A stretch of DNA of 64,000 nt from Clostridioides mangenotii TR. GTDB taxonomy: Bacteria > Bacillota > Clostridia > Peptostreptococcales > Peptostreptococcaceae. Each line of letters begins with the position of its first letter. Positions within the stretch are counted from its first letter, which is position 1. Of the stretch, positions 17,751-26,521 are shown in pieces. The stretch covers positions 46,906 to 110,905 of the forward strand of contig NZ_AXUS01000007.1 of assembly GCF_000498755.1 (NCBI RefSeq), in the 5' to 3' direction. The notes under the pieces were generated by a model. The model searched no databases and was not told the origin of the DNA. It saw nothing but the letters and a program-made list of their open reading frames with translations. Made by a program: the position numbers and the translations under genes.

Positions 17751-18551
17751 TTAAAATATATCTCTAACTTTTAAGAAATCTTCTCCTAGCTCTTTCTGCA
17801 TCGCCTCTTTAAAAATACCAGCATTTTTATAAAAGTACATATCATGTCTAACACACTCTGTAGCTAATACTATCATAGGTCTGCTCTGTGTCCATATGAC
17901 TTCTACTGTTAAGTCGCTTATAATTTGCCCAAATACTACTTCTTTCATATCTGATACAAGTGTAATCCATCTTCCACCCATCTCTTTTAATTTTTCTTCT
18001 ACTAACCCATGTCTACAGTATTTTTTTAATGGAACCTCTGATTTTTCATCATTGCTAAAATATACGATACCCATTCTTATCCCTTTGTCTTCTAGTCTTT
18101 TGATCTCTGGTAAAAGTTTTGGTAGATCTTCTTCCCATATCTGTAGTAAGAGTTCACTCTCAGTTCTTTGAAGAATTTCTTTACATTTTGCAAATACATT
18201 TGAGTTCTGGCGAATATGCCATAGGTAATCTAAATCAGTATTTGATGGAAAATCTTTTAAAGTTGTTGTAAGTTCATCTAGTATATCGTTAGTTTCATTT
18301 TTCACTTTCTTCTCTATTTCATCTATAGGTACCGCAGCATATCTATTGTTGTTTTCTTCTTCTGCAAATAATATATAGCCTTTCATAGTCAAAGACTCAA
18401 GTATATTATATATTTTTGAACGCGGAACTGCAGAAATTTTGCTTGCTTCATATCCAGATGCACTACCATTTCTGAGCAGAGCTAAGTAAACTTTGGCCTC
18501 TGAATCTGTCAAACCAAGCTTATTTAATAAGGAAATCTCTTTATCAAACAT
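17751..18551 (-). CDS. TrmB-family transcriptional regulator
   Basis: 266 residues. The N-terminal winged helix (about 8-75) reads LGLTDSEAKVYLALLRNGSA and ASKISAVPRSKIYNILESL, the TrmB signature. A coiled linker (about 78-105) follows, then a phospholipase-D-like sensor domain (about 110-262) as in TrmB proteins that bind sugars or other metabolites. It lies head-to-tail downstream of the IlvD-like/OCD unit but is separated by a terminator, so it has its own promoter. By location it is a candidate regulator of that metabolic unit; this is inference. Confidence 0.88.
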   Translation of the reverse strand: MFDKEISLLNKLGLTDSEAKVYLALLRNGSASGYEASKISAVPRSKIYNILESLTMKGYILFAEEENNNRYAAVPIDEIEKKVKNETNDILDELTTTLKDFPSNTDLDYLWHIRQNSNVFAKCKEILQRTESELLLQIWEEDLPKLLPEIKRLEDKGIRMGIVYFSNDEKSEVPLKKYCRHGLVEEKLKEMGGRWITLVSDMKEVVFGQIISDLTVEVIWTQSRPMIVLATECVRHDMYFYKNAGIFKEAMQKELGEDFLKVRDIF

Positions 18552-18611
18552 ATAATTTTAACCATCCTTTACTTTATTACTTCTATTTTAACATATTTAA
18601 ATTTTTTCTAA

Positions 18612-18651
18612 AATAAAAGGCCTGACTACAAATACATTTATGTCAGACCTC
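18612..18651 (-). terminator. Terminator after the IlvD-like gene
   Basis: On the minus strand AGGTCTGAC pairs with GTCAGGCCT (one G-U pair) around a 15-nt loop and is followed by TTTATTTT. Confidence 0.8.
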
Positions 18652-18700
18652 AATATAATCTCTAATTATATATTTCTCAAATTATGACTACAATTATACT

Positions 18701-20353
18701 TTACCAAGGCTGCATAGCCCCGCCTTCTTCTGCCGGTCTACAATTCTTAGCAAATAAAGCAAGTAGACCCTTTGTTACTTTCGGCTCTGGTCGAACCCAA
18801 TTTTCTCTTCTCTTTGCAAGTTCTTCATTAGTTACTTCCAAAGCTACTTCTGCTTTTGCAAGATCTACTACTACTACATCTCCATCTTCAACTAAGGCTA
18901 TCACCCCTCCGTCAAAAGCTTCAGGAGAAACGTGACCAACTATGGCACCATAGTTAAATCCAGAGAATCTAGCATCTGTTACTAAACCTACGCTCGTATG
19001 TAATCCTTTGGCAACTAGAGCATCTGTAGAAAGCATTACTTCCTTCATTCCTGGTGCTCCTTTACATCCTTCATATCTTATAACTATTACATCTCCCGGT
19101 ACTATATAACCTGATTCTATAGCCTCTAACGCATGGAAGTCATTATCAAATGTCTTAGCTTTTCCTCTAAAGTACTTCATCTCTTTTGGTACTCCAGTAG
19201 GTCTGACAATTGCACCATTAGGAGATAAATTACCTCTAAGAACTTTAAGTCCAGGTTCATCAAATAGAGGATTTTCTAAACTTCTTATAATTTCAGTGCT
19301 ATCTGCTTTTACATCTTTCAAAACATCTTTCCATGTATTTCCTAACATTGTAGGTACATCTGTGTAAAGTTTTTCTTCAAGCATCTTCATTACAACTGGA
19401 ATTCCACCTGCATAGTGAAAATCGACAACCGTATAATCTCCACTTGGAATAACTCCACATATACATGGTATATCCTCAGCCAATTTATCGAAATCTTTCA
19501 TAGTTATATCTATATCTAATTCTATCGCTATACTTAAAATATGAAGAACTGCATTTGTAGATCCTGCAACTGCCATGTCAACCATAATCGAATTTAACAG
19601 AGTCTCTCTTGTTATAAGGTCTGATGGTTTAATTCCCTTTCTAACAAGTTCAACTACATAGCTTCCAGCTTCTCTAGATTTTCTAATTTTTTGATTATCC
19701 GATGCCGGAATAGTACCCGTACCTGGAATCACTAAGTTAAATACTTCTCCTAACATCTGCATCGTATTTGCAGTTCCCATTGAAGGACATGCTCCATAAG
19801 ATGGGCAAACATGCTCTTCCATATCTGCAAGTGATTCTTCACTGTCGCCTCTTAATACTGCAACATCAAGTTCAGCCTCTACTACCTTTTTACCACGATA
19901 GTTACCCGGTTGCATCGATCCACCTGTAACTATCATACTAGGTATATCAAGTCTAGCTGCTGCTATATACGTTCCTGCAATTATGTTATCGCAAGAAGCT
20001 ACCATAACTAGCCCATCAAAATGATGAACTTTAGTTACAAACTCAATCGACATAGCTACTATATCACGACCAGCTTGTTCGTACTTTAATTCTTCTGCAC
20101 CGTTGGCAACATTTCCACATGTCGCTGGAATTCCAAACTCAACAGGTATACCTCCAGCCGCCCAAATGCCTTGCTTTACAGCTTCTGTAATTTGTCTCAA
20201 GTGAGCGCTCCCCGGTGATCCTTCCATAAATGAATTTGCAACTCCAATATGAGGCTTATTTTTAATCTCGTTGTCTGTATACCCTGAAGCTTTTAACATT
20301 ACTCTTCTGTGTGCAGCCTTAGGTCCATTCCAATATTCGCGATTACTTTTCAT
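18701..20353 (-). CDS. Divergent IlvD/Edd-family dehydratase, substrate unknown
   Basis: 550 residues, full length for the Fe-S dehydratase family (dihydroxy-acid, phosphogluconate and sugar-acid dehydratases). Family features seen: GGIPVEFG, MSIEF, Cys121 in ASCDN, Cys189 in YGACPSMGTANTMQMLGE, the C-terminal half with GAPGMKEVM, DARFSGFNYGAIVGHVSPEA and ALVEDGDVV. It departs from canonical IlvD at key places. The usual Cys-Asp-Lys motif, whose lysine is carbamylated to bind magnesium in characterised members, is Cys121-Asp122-Asn123. The usual DGI block is TCGNVANG (Cys79). The first-position region ANSFMEGSPGS has no cysteine. It is therefore probably not valine/isoleucine-pathway IlvD, and no other ilv genes are nearby. 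It forms a two-gene unit with the OCD-like enzyme 34 bases upstream. Confidence 0.8.
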   Translation of the reverse strand: MKSNREYWNGPKAAHRRVMLKASGYTDNEIKNKPHIGVANSFMEGSPGSAHLRQITEAVKQGIWAAGGIPVEFGIPATCGNVANGAEELKYEQAGRDIVAMSIEFVTKVHHFDGLVMVASCDNIIAGTYIAAARLDIPSMIVTGGSMQPGNYRGKKVVEAELDVAVLRGDSEESLADMEEHVCPSYGACPSMGTANTMQMLGEVFNLVIPGTGTIPASDNQKIRKSREAGSYVVELVRKGIKPSDLITRETLLNSIMVDMAVAGSTNAVLHILSIAIELDIDITMKDFDKLAEDIPCICGVIPSGDYTVVDFHYAGGIPVVMKMLEEKLYTDVPTMLGNTWKDVLKDVKADSTEIIRSLENPLFDEPGLKVLRGNLSPNGAIVRPTGVPKEMKYFRGKAKTFDNDFHALEAIESGYIVPGDVIVIRYEGCKGAPGMKEVMLSTDALVAKGLHTSVGLVTDARFSGFNYGAIVGHVSPEAFDGGVIALVEDGDVVVVDLAKAEVALEVTNEELAKRRENWVRPEPKVTKGLLALFAKNCRPAEEGGAMQPW

Positions 20354-20387
20354 CCTAATACCTCCCCAACATACAAATTAATTTAAA

Positions 20388-21374
20388 TTAATTCCACTCT
20401 GTTCCAACGCCATCAGCTACCGCTTTGTCGTAAATATGTTTTGCAGTTATTAAATCCTGCGTTCCTATTCCTACAGTTTTAAATACTATTATTTCGTCGT
20501 CATTTTCTCTTCCTGTTATTTTTCCTAGTATTAAATCTCCCAGATCCCCTGTAAAATCGTCTTTTGTAATTGTTCCATTATCTAGTGGTATAAGTATATC
20601 TCCTGCCTCTGAAAGAACTGCATCTACTGAGTCAAAATATATTTTAGTCGCTCTTGTTAATATAATTGGATCCATTTCCTGCATTTGAGGTTGGTAAGAT
20701 CCTACACAGCTAACAGTAGCTCCTTTTTTTACAATACTTCCGTCAAATACAGGTTTTTCTGAAGGTGTAACAGTAATTATCAAATCTGCATCAGTTACAG
20801 CTTCATCAGAAGTTTTTACCGCTGTTATTTTTGTGTTGTATGATTTTAATTCTTCTTGCATTATTTCGGCGAATGCTTTTGTTCTATCGAAATTTATATC
20901 ATATACCATCACTTCCTCTAGGTCCCTTACTTCAATCATAGCTTCTAACTGCTTAGCTGCTTGTCCACCTGTTCCAATTAATGCGCCCTTTTTGCAGTCT
21001 TTTTTAGCTAATAAATCAAATGCCGCTCCTGAAGCCGCCCCTGTTCTAAGCTGTGTTACATATGTGCCGTCCATAATAGACTTAAATTCTCCCGTTGTTC
21101 CATCCATTAGTACAACAGTTGCCGGAGCTGAAGGTTTACCCATATCAATATTCTTAGGGAATATATTAACTAGTTTTAATGATGCAATATCGAGATCTTC
21201 AACGTATGCTGGCATAGATAAAAATGTTCCGCTGTGCTTTGGCACTGAAATCTGACCTCTTAGTGGAACCTCACTTTTTCCCTCCGAATATAATTTAAAC
21301 GCTTCTTTTACCCCTTCAATAGAGTCTCTCATGGTAAACACCTTATCGATATCTTTTTTTGATAATAATAGCAT
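20388..21374 (-). CDS. Ornithine cyclodeaminase / mu-crystallin family enzyme
   Basis: 328 residues, the normal length of the OCD/mu-crystallin/alanine dehydrogenase family. The N-terminal half has the substrate arginine in EVPLRGQISVP and the lysine in DIASLKLVNIFP. The Rossmann domain has ALIGTGGQAAKQLEAM (about 131-146), then ADLIITVTPSEKPVF and the CVGSYQP loop. Members act as NAD(P)-dependent dehydrogenases, imine reductases or cyclodeaminases on amino acids, so the exact reaction cannot be read from sequence. As the first gene of a unit with the dehydratase-like protein, it may reductively aminate or release ammonia from a related 2-oxo acid. An inverted repeat at 21414-21461 lies in the promoter region. 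Confidence 0.88.
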   Translation of the reverse strand: MLLLSKKDIDKVFTMRDSIEGVKEAFKLYSEGKSEVPLRGQISVPKHSGTFLSMPAYVEDLDIASLKLVNIFPKNIDMGKPSAPATVVLMDGTTGEFKSIMDGTYVTQLRTGAASGAAFDLLAKKDCKKGALIGTGGQAAKQLEAMIEVRDLEEVMVYDINFDRTKAFAEIMQEELKSYNTKITAVKTSDEAVTDADLIITVTPSEKPVFDGSIVKKGATVSCVGSYQPQMQEMDPIILTRATKIYFDSVDAVLSEAGDILIPLDNGTITKDDFTGDLGDLILGKITGRENDDEIIVFKTVGIGTQDLITAKHIYDKAVADGVGTEWN

Positions 21375-21413
21375 AAATCTTATTCCTCCTTTATAATTTT
21401 TATAGATTTAAAT

Positions 21414-21461
21414 CAACTAATAATCGACAATCATTTAAATTATATCTTTAATTATTAGTTG
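21414..21461. promoter_or_regulatory. 11-bp inverted repeat upstream of the OCD-like gene
   Basis: CAACTAATAAT at 21414-21424 and ATTATTAGTTG at 21451-21461 are exact complements, 40 bases before the OCD-like start. Possible operator, perhaps for the TrmB-like regulator. Confidence 0.4.
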
Positions 21462-21798
21462 TTTTTTAACATATAATTTTATTGCTATAAAAAATTTCAT
21501 TTTTATCAAGCTTTTAAAGATTATAAATCTTTGCTTAATTTCTTTCAGGATATCGTTTTCTTGTGTTTCTATTTTCTTCAAAACAGTATACCCCTTTAGT
21601 AACTATTATATATTTTGTTTATATTTTGTCAATATAAAAATCACGTTTTATCAATTTCATTCTATTTTCAGCCTTTTATAGAATCTATATTTTGAGTTAA
21701 TTTTCAAAACCTACTCTTATTGCTAGATTGGCTTTTGTTTTGCTTCACTAATGAATAATTGTGTTAACTCTGAAGTACTACAGTAACTTTAGTAGAAA
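21462..21798. other. Intergenic region, nothing recognised
   Basis: AT-rich spacer between the OCD-like gene promoter and the terminator of the amidohydrolase gene. No supported ORF or RNA. Confidence 0.45.
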
Positions 21799-21860
21799 TA
21801 AAATAAATCATCGAAAAACTACTTCGATAAATATACAGTAGCTTTTGATGATTTATTTTT
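21799..21860 (-). terminator. Terminator after the amidohydrolase gene
   Basis: AAATAAATCATC and GATGATTTATTT are perfect complements enclosing a second small ACTACTTC-type stem. Runs of T or A flank both sides, so it may act in both directions. It starts 7 bases past the stop of the amidohydrolase gene. Confidence 0.75.
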
Positions 21861-21866
21861 TATTAA

Positions 21867-23036
21867 CTATTTTTCATTGTTATAAACAACTTTTCCGTCT
21901 ATAATTGTGCAAACAACATCGCTGTTTATCTCAAGTGGATACCCATCCCAAATTACAAGATCTGCATCTTTTCCAACTTCAATTGATCCGACCCTATCAT
22001 CTATTCCAATTGCCTTTGCAGGATTTATAGTTATAGCTTCTAAAGCTCTTTTATTAGTCATTCCATGTTTGACCGCTATTCCTGCACATATTGGCAGATA
22101 ATGAACTGGTATAACAGGATGGTCTGTCATAATACATACATTAAGTCCTGCATTTGAAAGCTTTCCTGCAGTATCAAAAGTTAAATTTCTAAGCTCTATT
22201 TTAGACCTCTCAGAAAGCGATGGACCTACTATAACAGGGTAGTTTTCTTCAACAAGGTCTTCTACTATTAAATGACCTTCTGTACAGTGATCTAATGTTA
22301 GATCTACATCAAATTCTTTTCCTATTCTTATAGCAGTAAAAATATCATCAGCTCTATGTGCATGTACTTTAAAAGGAATTTCTTTTTTTAACACAGGAAG
22401 CAGACCTTCTAATTTTATATCGTACTCTGGTCTATCTCTCTCATCATCTTCATCTTTTTCATAGAGCTCAATCTCTTCTAAATACTCCTGAGCCTTTTTT
22501 AAATTTTCTCTTAGCATAGCTGCGATAGCCATTCTAGTCTGAGGCGCTTTTTCATCAGCCCCATAACAAGACTTTGGATTTTCTCCAAATGCTATTTTTG
22601 ATGCAACTGGATTTTTTATAATCATTTTGTCTATTCTTTTACCATAAGTCTTTATAGCTATACACTGTCCACCCATTACATTTGCACTTCCTGGAGTTAC
22701 ACATACTGATGTAATTCCTCCAGAATATGCCTCCTCGAAAGTTCTGTCCATTGGATTTATACCATCAATAGGGTTTAATTGTGGTGTTATTGGATCAGTC
22801 TCTTCATTTCCATCAGCACCTTCTGCTCCCATACCATCTTCCCATAGTCCAAGATGAGTGTGTGCGTCGATAAACCCTGGGTATATAAATTTCCCTTTTG
22901 CATCTATGACTTCAGCATCCAATGGAACTACTATCCCGTCGGATATCTCAACTATTTTCCCCTCGTCTACTAGTATATCTCCAACTATAACTCCATTAGT
23001 TATAGTATTGATGTTACCATTTTTTATATAAATCAT
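21867..23036 (-). CDS. Amidohydrolase-family protein (imidazolonepropionase-like)
   Basis: 389 residues of the metal-dependent amidohydrolase superfamily. The N-terminal small beta domain precedes PGFIDAHTHLGLWED with His59 and His61. Further metal or active-site residues are in KVHAHRADD, TLDHCTEGHL and the late aspartate in IMTDHPVIPV, and the closing VGSIEVGKDADLVIWDGYPL is the standard family C-terminus. The insert with many acidic residues (about 175-205) is unusual. Substrates in this family are cyclic amides, imides or dipeptides, and none can be assigned. It is monocistronic with a terminator, but sits next to the OCD-like/IlvD-like unit on the same strand. Confidence 0.85.
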   Translation of the reverse strand: MIYIKNGNINTITNGVIVGDILVDEGKIVEISDGIVVPLDAEVIDAKGKFIYPGFIDAHTHLGLWEDGMGAEGADGNEETDPITPQLNPIDGINPMDRTFEEAYSGGITSVCVTPGSANVMGGQCIAIKTYGKRIDKMIIKNPVASKIAFGENPKSCYGADEKAPQTRMAIAAMLRENLKKAQEYLEEIELYEKDEDDERDRPEYDIKLEGLLPVLKKEIPFKVHAHRADDIFTAIRIGKEFDVDLTLDHCTEGHLIVEDLVEENYPVIVGPSLSERSKIELRNLTFDTAGKLSNAGLNVCIMTDHPVIPVHYLPICAGIAVKHGMTNKRALEAITINPAKAIGIDDRVGSIEVGKDADLVIWDGYPLEINSDVVCTIIDGKVVYNNEK

Positions 23037-23133
23037 TATATCCCTCCAAACTTCTTTAAATAAAAACTTTAAAATAACTACTTATTTATTAGATACAATT
23101 ATTCTTATCTTACATAAATTTTTTATAGATAAT

Positions 23134-25275
23134 TTATTTTTCCATAGAAAGAGATACTCTTCCTTTATCCATATCAATGCCTATTACCTCAACTTCTACT
23201 ATATCTCCAACAGTAACAATAGACATAGGATCTTTTACAAATGAATTACTCATCTTAGACTTGTGAACTAGTCCATCATTTTTTATCCCTATATCTACAA
23301 ATGCTCCGAAATCTACTACGTTTCTAACCGTACCAGTCAGTGTCATACCTTCTTTGATATCTTCAATCTTAAGCACATCTACTCTAAGTATTGGTTTTAT
23401 TCCTTCTTCTCTAGGATCTCTACCAGGCTTTTTAATTTCTAAAATAATATCTTTTAATGTAACTTCACCAACGCCTAATTCTTCACTTAAATTTTTTATC
23501 CCGATTTTTTCAACTCTATCGTCTATATCATCTATATTTTTAGATTTCAAATTGTTTAATGTATATCCTATTTTTTCTAACATGCCTTTACATATGTCAT
23601 AACTCTCCGGATGGACACCTGTGTTGTCTAGAGGATTCTTAGCATCTAGTACCCTCATAAATCCTGCACATTGAACAAAAGCTTGAGGCCCAAGGCGTTT
23701 TACTTTTTTAAGCTGTGCTCTAGATGTAAATTCTCCGTTTTCTTCTCTGTAAGCAACTATATTTTTAGCTATTGTTTTGCTTATTCCTGCTATATGCTCA
23801 AGTAGAGAATATGAAGCTGTGTTTAAATCTACCCCCACACTATTTACTGAGTCCTCGATAACTCCATCAAGTACTTCTTCTAGACGCTTTTTATTTAAAT
23901 CATGTTGGTACTGACCTACCCCTATACTCTTTGGATCTATCTTAACTAATTCCGCAAGAGGATCTTGAAGTCTTCTAGCTATAGAAATCGCTCCTCTTAT
24001 AGATACATTTATATCTGGATGTTCTTCATTTGCAAGTTCTGATGCTGAGTAAACTGAAGCACCTGCTTCATTTACAATAACATACTGAACGTCTCTGTTT
24101 ACTTCTTTAAGAAGCTCTGACACAAATAGCTCTGATTCCCTAGATGCTGTACCATTTCCAATTGAAATAATATCTATACTATGCTTTTCAATAAGATCTT
24201 TTAAAGTCTTTTTAGCACCTTCAACATTGTTCTGCGGTGCTGTTGGGTATACAGTAGTGTAATCTAAAAGTTTACCATTTTTATCAACTACTGCAATTTT
24301 ACAACCAGTCCTAAAAGCTGGGTCAAACCCCATCACTACTTTCTCCTTTATTGGAGGTTGTAGAAGCAAGCTCTTAAGATTCTTTGCAAATACACTTATC
24401 GCTCTCTCTTGAGCCATTTCAGTAAGATGATTTCTTATTTCCCTTTCTATTGAAGGGAATATAAGTCTCTTATATGAATCCTCAATCGCTGCAACTATGA
24501 CTTCTCTATTTTTTCTATTATTGTTATTTATATATTTATCTTCTATAAATTTCTGTATTTTATCAGTATTTATATCTAGTTTTACCTTTAAAAACTCTTC
24601 TTTTTCACCTCTATTTACTGCTAAAACTCTATGAGGTGCTATAGTTTTAACCGACTCGTTGTAGTCGTAGTACATTTCGTATACAGACTTCTCATCAGTA
24701 GTATTTTTTACAATCAATACTCCATCTCTAAGGGCTAAAGTTCTAATAAACTTTCTTATTTCAGCATCATCTGAAACCATTTCAGCTATTATATCCATAG
24801 ATCCTTTTAAAGCATCCTCTACTGTTACGACTTGTTTTTCTTCGTCTATATAATTGCTTGCTTCGTCTTCAATATTTCCAATACTGTGTTCTATGATCGA
24901 TAGAGCTAAATTTTCTAAGCCTTTTTCTTTAGCCATTGTCGCTCTAGTTCTCTTTTTTTGTTTATAAGGTGCATAAACATCTTCTACCTCCTGAAGAGTA
25001 TTTGCTTTTTCTATGTTTTTAACTAGCTCATCAGTTAGTTTACCTTGTTCATCTATAAGTCTTTTTACATCTTCTTTTCTAGACTCTAGATTTCTCAAAT
25101 ACATAAGTTTCTCATGTAACTCTCTTAAAGTCACATCACTCATTTCACCAGTCATTTCTTTTCTGTATCTAGCTATAAACGGGATAGTATTTCCCTCGTC
25201 TATTAGTTTTATAGTGTTGTTGATTTGCTCATCTCTAAGCCTAAATTCTTTTTTTAATATTTCATTGATATTCAC
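23134..25275 (-). CDS. tex: Tex-family RNA-binding transcription accessory protein
   Basis: 713 residues. Tex N-terminal helices include the TIPFIARYRKEMTGEMSD signature, the YqgF/RNase H-like domain contains GFDPAFRTGCKIAVVD, the helix-hairpin-helix region has NTASYSLLEHIAGIS and LKKVKRLGPQAFVQCAGF, and the S1 domain (about 640-710) has GMTLTGTVRNVVDFGAFVDI. All Tex modules are present in order. Tex binds nucleic acid and assists transcription and RNA turnover. A terminator separates it from prfB upstream. Confidence 0.95.
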   Translation of the reverse strand: MNINEILKKEFRLRDEQINNTIKLIDEGNTIPFIARYRKEMTGEMSDVTLRELHEKLMYLRNLESRKEDVKRLIDEQGKLTDELVKNIEKANTLQEVEDVYAPYKQKKRTRATMAKEKGLENLALSIIEHSIGNIEDEASNYIDEEKQVVTVEDALKGSMDIIAEMVSDDAEIRKFIRTLALRDGVLIVKNTTDEKSVYEMYYDYNESVKTIAPHRVLAVNRGEKEEFLKVKLDINTDKIQKFIEDKYINNNNRKNREVIVAAIEDSYKRLIFPSIEREIRNHLTEMAQERAISVFAKNLKSLLLQPPIKEKVVMGFDPAFRTGCKIAVVDKNGKLLDYTTVYPTAPQNNVEGAKKTLKDLIEKHSIDIISIGNGTASRESELFVSELLKEVNRDVQYVIVNEAGASVYSASELANEEHPDINVSIRGAISIARRLQDPLAELVKIDPKSIGVGQYQHDLNKKRLEEVLDGVIEDSVNSVGVDLNTASYSLLEHIAGISKTIAKNIVAYREENGEFTSRAQLKKVKRLGPQAFVQCAGFMRVLDAKNPLDNTGVHPESYDICKGMLEKIGYTLNNLKSKNIDDIDDRVEKIGIKNLSEELGVGEVTLKDIILEIKKPGRDPREEGIKPILRVDVLKIEDIKEGMTLTGTVRNVVDFGAFVDIGIKNDGLVHKSKMSNSFVKDPMSIVTVGDIVEVEVIGIDMDKGRVSLSMEK

Positions 25276-25313
25276 TATATTACCTCTTTTCTATCTTTAT
25301 CTAAACAATCCCA

Positions 25314-25375
25314 AAGGGGTGTCTTTAAAACTTTACAGCTTCATTTGCTGTTAGTCAGTTTTAGAGACACCCCCT
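25314..25375 (-). terminator. Terminator after prfB
   Basis: On the minus strand GGGGTGTCTCTAAAACT pairs with AGTTTTAAAGACACCCC (one mismatch), enclosing an inner AGC stem, starting 7 bases past the prfB stop. A CTTTGGG rather than a pure T-run follows, so termination may be partial. Confidence 0.75.
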
Positions 25376-25381
25376 ATAGTT

Positions 25382-26495
25382 TTATTTGCTTATCGACTTA
25401 TTCATCTTTAGATATTCATTTATAAATAAATCTATCTCCCCATCCATAACTGCGTCTACATTTCCAGACTCTGCATTTGTTCTAGAGTCTTTGACCAATT
25501 TGTACGGTTGGAATACATAAGATCTAATTTGACTTCCCCAGGTGATTTGCGAGTACTTGCCTTGGAGATCTTCAATTTTTTCTTTATGTTCAGATTCCTT
25601 CAACTCTATAAGCTTTGCCATAAGCATCCTCATAGCTCTCTCTCTGTTTAAATGTTGAGATCTCTCATTTTGACACTGTACTACAATTCCAGTAGGAATG
25701 TGTGTGATTCTTACCGCGGAGTCAGTAGTATTTACATGCTGCCCGCCAGCGCCTGATGCTCTATACGTATCTATTTTAAGGTCTGATGGATTTATATCCA
25801 CTTCTATACTGTCATCTAACTCTGGTACTACATCTACAGATGCAAAAGATGTCTGTCTTTTTCCTGATGAATTGTATGGAGATATTCTTACAAGGCGATG
25901 TACTCCTTTTTCTCCTTTAAGATATCCATAGGCATTACTTCCCTCCACAGATATTGTAGCTGTCTTAATTCCAGCTTCAGGATCAGATATTATGTCTAAA
26001 AGCTTAACTTTAAAAGCTCTATCCTCAGCCCATCTTATATACATTCTAAGAAGCATCTGAGTCCAATCCTGAGCATCGAGCCCACCTGTACCTGCATTTA
26101 GTGAAAGTATTGCGTTGCCTCCATCGTATTCACCATCTAAAAGAGTCTTTATTTTGAAATCATCTAGTTCTTTTTCAATAGTATTTATAGAATCTTTGAC
26201 TTCCTCGTAAACTAAGTCATCATTTTCTTCTACAGCAAGCTCAATAAGTATCTCTATATCATCTATAGATTCCTTCATCCCTTCATAGTTACCTATACTC
26301 TCTTTTAGATATTTTACTTCTTTTAAAACTTTTTGGGCATGATCATTGTCATTCCAAAAATCTTGTTTATTTATCTGTTTCTCATAGTTAATGAGCTTAG
26401 ATTTTAGGACATCTAAGTCAAAGAGAAACCCTCAATTCTTCTAAATTTGTCTGCATATTTTCTATGCTATGTCTAACTTCCTGTGTATTTAACAT
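25382..26495 (-). CDS. prfB: Peptide chain release factor 2, with programmed +1 frameshift
   Basis: RF2 releases peptides at UGA and UAA. The gene starts at ATG 26495 after GGAGGG and reads 25 codons to an in-frame UGA at 26420-26418. The site AGGGTTTCTCTTTGAC is the classic RF2 autoregulatory slippery site: internal Shine-Dalgarno AGGG, CUU codon, UGA, then C. Shifting +1 continues as DLDVLKSKLINYEKQ into the main frame to 25382, giving about 370 residues. The body has the GGQ loop in SGAGGQHVNTTDSAVR and the SPF-type codon recognition region near ISPYNSSGKRQT. It follows secA by 26 bases and is probably cotranscribed. Confidence 0.97.
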
Positions 26496-26521
26496 TTAAC
26501 CCTCCACTTACATTCTAGAGT

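Noticed and set aside
18701..20353. Ordinary ilvD of branched-chain amino acid synthesis
   Set aside because: Key motifs differ (CDN for CDK, no DGI block) and no other ilv or leu gene is nearby.
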